From contig JACMZG010001908.1 in NCBI GenBank assembly GCA_018340805.1, positions 48,219,818 through 48,283,817 of the forward strand: 64,000 bases of DNA. Reading direction: 5' to 3'. This document shows positions 55,970 through 64,000 of the stretch, piece by piece (positions within the stretch are counted from its first letter, which is position 1; the number at the start of each line of letters is the position of its first letter). Below the pieces are notes generated by a model, which searched no databases, was not told where the DNA came from, and saw only the letters and a list, made by a program, of their open reading frames with translations. A program made the position numbers and the translations under genes. The stretch comes from Microvelia longipes (Eukaryota > Arthropoda > Insecta > Hemiptera > Veliidae).

Positions 55970-57035
55970 TACCTTAGTTGATTTCATATAGAATAATACA
56001 ACACTGTTTTGACAGAAATGGTACTCTTAGCACAGAGTAGCAGTCTATAAACTGCCTGTATTCAGTTTACAATCATATTAAATTTTGTTCATGTTACGTT
56101 AGTTAGACGTACTCTAGTTCAATATTATTTTAAGATATATAAAACTCATTAAATGACTCGTCCAGAACCTACACTTTATATCTACTCTTTATTTCACCTA
56201 CTTGGAACCCGTATCATATACGTGGGTAGTTTTCATTCATTTATTTATATTCTCTCGGAAATCATTCCATTCACCTATTTCTCCAGCTTTAAAAAATTAA
56301 CAAGCCCTATTTTTTAATACGTCAAGCTTTAACAATTCTTAATAAATCTAAACATCTGTTAGCTTTTTCATCATGGTATTAAAACAGAACGCCAGACTAA
56401 AAACAACTTTTTGATAATGTGATTTCCCAGCAGATAATCAAATCGCAGAAAAAAATTAAAAAACATACCTTGGCTTTCTATCAAAGACACCACTTGCGCT
56501 CTTTCGTCACTCTTAAAACAAAAATTCTTGCACTAAAGTTTTTAATTTTATTTTTGTACTCTTTTATTAGTGTTATTTTTAATTCATTTATTTTTCAAAC
56601 ACTTGTTTATTTTTTTACAGTTTGTAATTATTTATTTTGTCATTCTTTCTTTGCTTTTTAAAAACCCCACTTTTCACCTCTAATAGTGTCTTTTTTTCTT
56701 TTAAACGTAGATTGTACATGTACCCATTCATTTCAGCCTTTTATTGCATTCAATAATGCTTAAAGAAAAATATTGCAGTCTTTGTTAATAAGAATTTATG
56801 TATAACTGTTTTTGATGGCTAATAGATTTAATTTGACTCAATAGTAAAAGTATTACTTATACTAGTTTTCTTTTACTACTAATACTATGAAACAATGAAC
56901 AAATTTGAAAAAAAAAATTGTTTAAAGATTTTTTAGAGTAATTCTATATATGTTACCAGTTATTTCTAATATAAACTGACTACATTAAACACATAATGGT
57001 CTTAAAGGAAGAAGAATGTAGACGTACCGAGACTA
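55970..57035. other. no gene recognised
   Basis: AT-rich; the 80-residue hydrophobic frame near 56.5 kb is T-rich DNA without domain features. Confidence 0.5.
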
Positions 57036-57039
57036 TAAT

Positions 57040-57395
57040 TTATTAGGGTGGCCCTCCACTACAAGGGTTGAAAATAAAAGTTTTAATATTTAAGTTCCTA
57101 CCCTCAAATATGGTGAATACCAAAAAAATAATTCCACTCAAATTTCAGCTCAATCGGACAACTCCGTGTGGTGCTGCAAACGGCTTGAAGTTTTGAACAT
57201 GCGAATTGGCTTGGAGTTTTGGCTTCACTTGTGGCAGTTCAAAGATCACTTAGTGTAACTGATCTGATAGTGTAGCTCACATTATCTGCTCTGATTATTC
57301 TATGAAAATGAGATAAAACTTCTAAGCAGATAAATGAAGACCAAATATACGGCCCAAATAAAATTAGCCTGGATGTAAATTAAAATGCCATAGGA
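57040..57395. other. possible repeat fragments
   Basis: 57043-57250 begins attagggtggccctcc and contains ttccactcaaatttcagctc then aatcggacaactccg, with the look of a dispersed invertebrate repeat, but no second copy is in this window. 57345-57392 (cggcccaaataaaattagcc then tggatgtaaatt) is repeated with changes at 62195-62240. Confidence 0.35.
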
Positions 57396-57399
57396 TGGG

Positions 57400-58225
57400 A
57401 AAAACCTTAATTCAACAGATAACCCTGTCAAGCAGATTTATTATTATCAGAAGACTAAATGGCCAAGAAAGTTTGTTAAGATAAAACAGAATACAAAAGA
57501 TGGACAGCTAAGGATACATAGCAACGTAACCAAGTAGGATTATTTAAGACGATGCCTTCATGATAGTGTTAAATCTTCCGTGATAATTATGACAAAAAAT
57601 ATCATTAATGTTTTTTTTCTACGAAGTAAAGGTTCTTTAAAAAGCTTCTTAAACTAAAACGATAAAAACCATTAATAGATAATCCTAATAATAAAGTAAA
57701 AACTAAAAAGTATCACCATGACGAAGGAAAAAATAATACAGCTCATTAAATGACACGAATTGACTTTAAGGAGAAAATCTAACGGCTAATTTATATAAAA
57801 ATTATCCTTTACTACCGAGTAAGATAATTGTCAATTTAAAATATTAACAGTTTTTCCCTCTTAAATTTTATCAGTAATTAAATAAAATTAATAAACATTG
57901 AAAATTAATTCAAGTGTTACTTTAAAGCTTATAAGATCTTGATAAAATTAATTAAGGATTACTTTAATACAAAACCACCTTAATTACTTTAATTTTCATT
58001 TTTTCTCACCTCTACCTTAACATAATTAAACTAATTGTTATAAGATTTTATATAAGGGGATTTCTTGAATAATAGGTAATTTTCTTAAGGTTATACTATA
58101 TAAATAAAGGTTTTTCGTGTTGTGTTCGTATCTTTTTCTAATTAACCTATAATAAATATTTTATATGATTAATAAAACACAATATTGAAAAAAAAATGTA
58201 TTATACCTCGTCTATATCACAATAG
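57400..58225. other. no gene recognised
   Basis: AT-rich, no supported feature. Confidence 0.5.
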
Positions 58226-58234
58226 TACTACAAT

Positions 58235-58275
58235 TTATTCAAACGCGTTTCGGGACGTTTCCCATCTTCAGTGTA
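58235..58275 (-). ncRNA. hammerhead-like motif
   Basis: Minus strand: CTGAAGA (58271-58265), stem II GGGA/TCCC with AACG loop, GAAA, then CGCG and TTT, where aaacgcgttt is self-complementary and could form the short stem III with GUU as triplet. Core and stem II fit a PLE-type hammerhead; stem I is weak (cac / gtt). Confidence 0.45.
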
Positions 58276-58285
58276 TAAATAAACT

Positions 58286-58843
58286 AAACTTAAAATTACT
58301 GTTGCTGTACGGAAGTGAAGGAGGTATGGTTCTAAGGGGGGGGGGGAGTATACTTACATCTAAGGAACAAAGAAGAAAGGGTTTTCTACCTGTACTTCTG
58401 TACTAGGGATTAACTATAAGTACCTTGGGTTAACAAAAACTTAGGTACTAAGATTTTATTATACTTAAAATGATTAATGATTAATTTATATTTTTGACAA
58501 ATTTTATAAACTAATTATAATTTAATGTGGTTGTCTAATTGCTAGGTGACTTATATTATATGTAGTATTTAGGTATGCTTATATTAAGAAAAAATAAAAA
58601 TAAAAGAATAAATAAATATTATGTGTACTTAATGTTATTGTGGATGATATTAATCTATAACATAAGATTAATATTATTAGTTATCTGCACTTATATTATA
58701 CTTATAAGGTACTTATAGTTAATCCCTAGTACAGAAGTACAGGTAGAAAACCCTTTCTTCTTTGTCCCTAAGATGTAAGTATCCTCCCACCCTTAGAACC
58801 ATACCTCCTTCACTTCCATACAGCAACAGTAATTTTAAGTTTG
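58286..58843. repeat. inverted repeat, about 138-bp arms, AT-rich spacer
   Basis: Left arm (58286-58425) with gctgtacggaagtgaaggag, a G-run of 11, and gtacttctgtactagggatt; right arm (58707-58843) is the reverse complement, with its C-run reduced to ctcccaccc. The spacer of about 280 bp is AT-rich. The left arm follows directly on the hammerhead-like motif. Confidence 0.85.
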
Positions 58844-58849
58844 ATTTCA

Positions 58850-60760
58850 CAACTTTTTGTACCAAACACTTGGCGGGGAGTTTTAACCACGGAACTAGTT
58901 CTCGGTACGATCTTTTATTTACAGCATATGTCCGGACTCACGGTGTGTGTCTTTAAGTTCATACAGACACACATACATACAGGGTGTAAGGCGATATCTG
59001 TAAAAAAAATAAAGGAGGCAATTGCAAAGAAAATTTGCAACAAATTTAGGTATCTTTTTGTTGTTTTGATTCCTTAGCGATTCGCAACTATCACGCATTT
59101 TTATAATTTATCATTTGCTGCTAACCTACTTTTATAAATCGCTTATATTATCCAGATATTTAATTTTTATAGCTGCATATTTAGTACTGTAGAATGTTTA
59201 TAAAATGTATCAGACTTACATGCGTTTTCAGTGAAAACGCATATAGGAGAAACATCTACAGCTTAAGAAATAGCTCTAATGCTAGAGGTTGGATAATTTT
59301 TTGCCACGTCAAGTATTTCAAAAATGGAAAGTATATAATGCGGCTCGATAAATAAAATATGTAAACAAATCCAAAAATCTAGGTAATCAATTTGTCCACT
59401 TACATGTTTTTATTTAAATCGTGTTATGCATGTTAATCACCCTTAAAATGAAAATTATGACAAAACCCTTCAAACAAAGATGTAGAGTAATAACTACGGA
59501 TTAAAAGTGTAATAATTGTAAACGTTTTCTCAAAAACCCGACAACCTAAAGCTTTGTTTCTTAACTAGCTGTGAAACATCAAACAGATAAACAATTTCAT
59601 TATTATTTTATCAATGACTGAGTATTTAGAGCATATTTTAATGGAATATTAAATTTTGTAAGCATTAATTTGCAGAAACTTTTATAAGTTTTCTAATGAT
59701 ACTAAATATTTTATTCTAAAAATTAAATTTTTAGCTGATATGAGCGATTAAATAAAGTATAGTAGTTACACCTTAAAAATTAACAAAATGCTTAATAGCT
59801 TCGAAACAATTAGGATTTAGAATAACAAACAGGTACCTGAATTTGAAGGCAGAAATCACCTCTCTTCTTTGTTTACAATACATCGTCTTATACTTTGTGT
59901 GTGTATGATACATAAACATACATATGTAACATATGTATGTTACAATATCTTATGTAACATAAGATACATAAAATACATAATAAAATGAACATTATGAAAT
60001 CAGGTTAATACAAAAAATAACTAGCAAGCATAAGTAAAATATAAATTTTTATTTCTAACCAAGGATTATTTCTCATAGTAATAGTACAGTCTTTAGGTGC
60101 TTGCCTCATTTAATTCGAAATTAAATTTGTGATAAAAACTTAATTTAATAAATACAGCTACAAAAAAATGTAGAAAATCTCTTGAACTTAATTTTTCAAG
60201 CATAATAAGCACTTTAAAACAAAAGAAAATTGAAATGAGGATAAAAAATTAATACTTTAAACAAAGTGATATAAAAGTAAGCTGAGAAATCTCTTTAATA
60301 TAAATAGGTTTTGGTCGGGTTATTGCTTGAATATCTTAAAAAGTAAGAAAAATCTCTAACCATTTAATTCTTTGCCGTTAAAGCCTGCTTTAGTCCTTTC
60401 TACTACATTTGACCTAAAGAATAACTTTATTCTTGCGACGTTACTTTTCATCTATGATTATTTTTTATTCTTCTTAATCTCTTATTACAAGCGGAAAAAG
60501 TTTAAAAGTGAAAAAATGTATTACTTTCAAATCTTTTGTATTTATCTGATCATGCTTGAATAAAGTTTTCTTGTTAATGCTTACTACTTTATTATTTAAA
60601 AAATATATTTTTGCCAATTACGACTGTAATTTATTTTAAATTAAAAAAAGGAACTATTAATTATTTATAAAGAGACTAATATTAAGTTTTAAAGAATAAT
60701 ACTAATGATCGTCGGCACTAGGCGAGAAGTAGACCTTCCAGTAATAACCAATAATACGAA
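58850..60760. other. no gene recognised; small palindromic cluster
   Basis: AT-rich. At 59915-59975, acatacatatgtaacatatg then tatgttac and atcttatgtaacataagata form nested short palindromes. Confidence 0.45.
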
Positions 60761-60766
60761 CCAACA

Positions 60767-61545
60767 ACAAAGTGACAGTAGGGTAACATAGCGGCCTAAA
60801 AGCTAACGCAGCATAGCGGGCTGAGGAAGGTCACATAGCGGCTAACAGCTTAACGCAGCATGGCGGCTATGTGACAGGAGGGTCACATTGCGGCCTAACA
60901 TCCTAACGCAGCATGACGGCTATGTGACAGGAAGGTCACATACCGGCCTAACAGCCTAACGCAGCATGGCGGCTATGTGACAGGAAGGTCACATAGCGGC
61001 CTGAAAGCCTCATAGCGGCTATGTGACAGGAAGGTCACATATAAAGTCCTAACGCAGCATAGCGGCTATTGTGACAGGAAGGTCACATAGCGGCCTAAAA
61101 GCCTAACGCAGCATAGCGGCTATGTGACAGGAAGGTCACATAGAGCCTAAAAGCCTAACGCGCATAGCGGCTATGTCAGGAAGCACATACGGCCTAAAAG
61201 CCTAACGCAGCATAGCGGCTATGTGACAGGAAGGTCACATACCGGCCTAACAGCCTAACGCAGCATGGCGGCTATGTGACAGGAAGGTCACATACCGGCC
61301 TAACAGCCTAACGCAGCATAGCGGCTATGTGACAGGAAGGTCACATAGCGGCCTAAAAGCCTAACGCAGCATAGCGGCTATGTGACAGGAAGGTCACATA
61401 CCGGCCTAAAAGCCTAACGCAGCATAGCGGCTATGTGACAGGGTCACATACCGGCCTAACAGCCTAACGCGCATGGCGGCTATGTGACAGGAAGGTCACA
61501 TAGCGGCCTAACAGCCTAACGCAGCATGGCGGCTATAGGCCGAAG
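60767..61545. repeat. 53-bp GC-rich hairpin minisatellite, about 14 copies
   Basis: Unit: agcggctatgtgacaggaag then gtcacatagcggcctaaaag then cctaacgcagcat. Inside each unit gctatgtgac and gtcacatagc form a perfect 10-bp stem across a 6-base loop, and catagcggctatg is nearly self-complementary, so each unit offers alternative hairpins. Variants (atagcgg/accgg/atggcgg) and short deletions (61.01-61.19 kb) occur. GC content is far above the surroundings. Confidence 0.95.
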
Positions 61546-61549
61546 TCCT

Positions 61550-62510
61550 ATGGCACATATTACAATTTACTTTTTTCTATTTTTTCGCGAAAAAAAAGTT
61601 AGTTAGTTATTTTGGTGTTATCTACAGACTATTTATTCACTTCTCATAACTAAACAATACGAGCGAGAAATGTGTTGTATTTGCTTCCACTTAAATTCGT
61701 ATCACTTTAACTCTCCAGTTATGTTAATAGAATATCTTCACTATATCAATTTTTAATAAATATTATTAAATTTATTATTGTTATACCACCAACGATCGAC
61801 ATTTGATACGCACAGGTAACACAATTTATATTTAAATAAATTCATTTGGAATCAAACCAACTTCAATGTATTTACATTGAGTTAATGGATTTATAATAAA
61901 TTTCAATATTTATGTTACTTGTGATATTTACGTCTCTACACGTCTGGTGAGGAATTACTATCATTCCGAATACCTTTGTTAGATCGGCACAAGAATTCCC
62001 AAGAAAAATAATTTCGAATGAGAGGTGACGAGTAAAGAGGGTTGAATAGAATCAAATTAAAGCAGGTGAAGAACAAATATAGAAATGCCGAGATACATTC
62101 AATTCTTTTTCTATGCTAACTCTTCCAACCAAAAGGTCCTTGGGGATCTACAGTATTTTGTTTCTTGATTTTCAGGAGATTGGAATCCATGTCATACTAG
62201 ATAGACAGCCCAAATAAAATAAGCTTGGACGTCAAATTGAATAAAGCTAATTTATATAAGCAAAAATATGAACATTTTTTAATACGGTGAGAACATGTAT
62301 ACATACTTAAAACAGACAGGAAAACTTACATTATGTTAAGAATTTCTACGAATAATTTGAAATTCTTCGGAGTAATTACTGAAACGGACAATTTTAATGA
62401 AATCTGGATTTTAAATTTTAATTGTATCGCACTTATAGTCATGCGTATGGTTTTGTTGGTGGTATTGCTTCTGTCTCGCTACGCTTGACCTCAGAATTAT
62501 TAGGTAAACA
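61550..62510. other. no gene recognised; minor repeat fragments
   Basis: AT-rich. 62375-62500 shows gaaacggacaattttaatga and ctcgctacgcttgacctcag, traces of the dispersed-repeat and hairpin-module families. Confidence 0.4.
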
Positions 62511-62514
62511 CATT

Positions 62515-62645
62515 TTTAAGGAATTTAAATTTAAGGATAAGAACTTAAATTTTTAAGGTCTTATAACTTAGGGATAAGAAATTAAATTTCTAAGGTCTTA
62601 TAACTTAGGGATAAGAACTTAACTTTCTATAAGGTCTTATAACAT
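62515..62645. repeat. about 43-bp tandem repeat, 3 copies
   Basis: aaggtcttataacttaggga then taagaacttaaattt recurs with small differences, ending in a truncated copy. Confidence 0.9.
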
Positions 62646-62649
62646 AAGT

Positions 62650-62970
62650 TAGTAGAAGTTTCAAAAATTATTAGAGCAGATAGCCACTTAATTATGTAAT
62701 ACAAAATCTACGTTCCTACCTTCAAAAAATCCTTCAAAATACCACCGGTCATACTTGGCAGCCTCGTCAATCTAAAATTATTAATAGCAATATATTTCAT
62801 TATTGGATTGCATGATTTGATAATTTGATTTTTTTTTTTAGTAAAACGGTAATGATTTTTGAAAGATTTAATATTTTTGTCATATAATTTTAAGTATCGC
62901 GCCGATAAATATACAATCGCCAATAACTTTAAAACTAAAAGCGAATTTAAACTACTTGATTTTTATCATT
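62650..62970. other. no gene recognised
   Basis: AT-rich link with no supported feature. Confidence 0.45.
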
Positions 62971-62974
62971 TTGA

Positions 62975-63575
62975 AACTACCGAGTTTTGCAAAACATGAA
63001 TAGTTGACACAATATAATTGTGCGAGAGACACAAAGGAAATGTAACAAGCAAAATGCAATGCTACATCTGGGAACTGTTCCATCATACGACATTCGTCAT
63101 ACTTGATGGCTCGACATAATGTCATGTCCCACTCTGTTTCGTTGCGTCTAACTCATCAGGGCGCCGAAAGAGCCTGAACTCACTCTGACCTTTAATTAAT
63201 TCCGAAGAATATAATATGAAGTACTTACCAGAGACGAGCGGTGCTCTCTTACCGCCATCATGCATGGCAAGCAAAACATATATCATTTTGATACTACCGA
63301 GTTTAGCAAAACATGAATAGTTGACACAATATAATTGTGCGAGAGACACCAAGGAAATGTAACAAGCAAAATGCAATGCTACATCTGGGAACTGTTCCAT
63401 CATTCGACATTCGTCATACTTGATGGCTCGACATAATGTCATGTCCCACTCTGTTTCGGACATGACATTATGTCGAGCCATCAAGTATGACGAATGTCGA
63501 ATGATGGAACAGTTCCCAGATGTAGCATTGCATTTTCCTTGTTACATTTCCTTGGTGTCTCTCGCACAATTATAC
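62975..63575. mobile_element. three copies of the gcgagagacacc repeat, two of them head-to-head
   Basis: Copy 1 (plus orientation, about 62978-63225) and copy 2 (63286-63450) are direct repeats starting actaccgagttt; copy 3 (about 63460-63573) is the inverse of copy 2, meeting near 63455 at ggacatgacattatgtcgag. Copies here are far more alike than to those at 31.5-32.1 kb. The antisense strand is open for about 55 codons in copies 1 and 2 and reads LCRAIKYDECRMMEQF; the 32-kb copy gives LCRAIKDDECRIMKQF. Whether that reflects a real protein is open. Confidence 0.75.
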
Positions 63576-63579
63576 TTGA

Positions 63580-64000
63580 TTTTTTGTTTTACGCCATCTA
63601 ACGTCAGAAAACAATAAACAATAAGTTATAGTTTGTTGGAAATTCCTAAATAATTTTTTGCGAAATACAGACAAGCATTAAAATAAAAATTAGGGGATTG
63701 ATTCACTACTTATAAGATGTACGTTTGTGCTACATTATATTTTGACTTTGTTAAAGAATTTATAAATTTATTGTTGACTCAGCAAATTAGGTTAACACTG
63801 TTTAAAAATGGTCACCTTTCAGGTAACTCAACTAGATCTCTTGTTTTGGGGACAATGGACCCACATAAGAGGACTAAGAGCCTTGGAGATAATCTCCACC
63901 GGAAAAAAAATATTTAAAGCTTAACTTTTTGTGCCAATTTTTAACTCTGTATCATAAATAAAGTCGGAGTTATGCTTAATACAAACGAAAAAGACTCGCA
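63580..64000. other. no gene recognised
   Basis: AT-rich; tgactcagcaaattaggtta at 63776 matches the terminal module seen at 1423 and 11273. Confidence 0.45.

Overview
This window looks like non-genic, repeat-dense nuclear DNA from an invertebrate animal, quite possibly an arthropod. It is strongly AT-rich, has long (TA)n tracts and many minisatellites, and carries fragments of Penelope-like elements (PLEs), LINEs, SINEs, MITEs and fold-back elements. I find no bacterial features (operons, Shine-Dalgarno sites) and no convincing host protein-coding gene, rRNA gene or functional tRNA gene. The species assignment is inference; no single sequence here identifies it.

Layout. 0-6.7 kb: a TA-flanked MITE (748-948), a 5'-truncated LINE with its C-terminal coding end, a structured GC-rich 3' UTR and a poly-A tail (about 1478-3284), a PIF/Harbinger-type MITE (3935-4137), a 31-bp minisatellite, a 183-bp palindrome and a 122-bp tandem repeat. 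6.7-14.6 kb: the first copies of a dispersed repeat that contains the 3' half of 5S rRNA, a large fold-back locus (9914-10625) next to tRNA-like composite repeats, and a 19-bp minisatellite. 17.6-29.5 kb: a PLE remnant with a GIY-YIG endonuclease end and a hammerhead ribozyme, LINE traces, a MITE, more tandem repeats, an unidentified open frame (24488-24868), and three copies of another hammerhead-bearing repeat. 31-43.6 kb: inverted repeats, a PLE reverse transcriptase with intact motifs (minus strand, 33233 to about 34811), a tRNA-derived SINE with a perfect 14-bp target-site duplication (34949-35188) and a second truncated copy, and a PLE relic whose interior is a six-copy 227-bp tandem array (42104-43452). 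44.7-64 kb: a near-complete 1.2-kb palindrome (44736-45933), huge TA/TG tracts, an 18-bp minisatellite, a second locus of the fold-back family (about 55.2 kb), an inverted repeat beside a hammerhead-like motif (58.2 kb), a GC-rich 53-bp hairpin array (60767-61545) and a repeat trio at 63 kb.

How it fits together. PLEs encode a reverse transcriptase and a GIY-YIG nuclease and carry hammerhead ribozymes in their terminal repeats. Here the protein modules and the ribozyme-bearing ends are scattered over several decayed loci, with at least two ribozyme sequences still matching the catalytic core and others carrying specific core lesions. The SINE and MITEs are non-autonomous and would depend on LINE or transposase proteins not encoded intact here. 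The strongest points for a second look are the ribozyme series, the tandem array inside a PLE, the 5S-rRNA-derived repeat family with its short hairpin modules, and the high density of palindromic or inverted-repeat structures.
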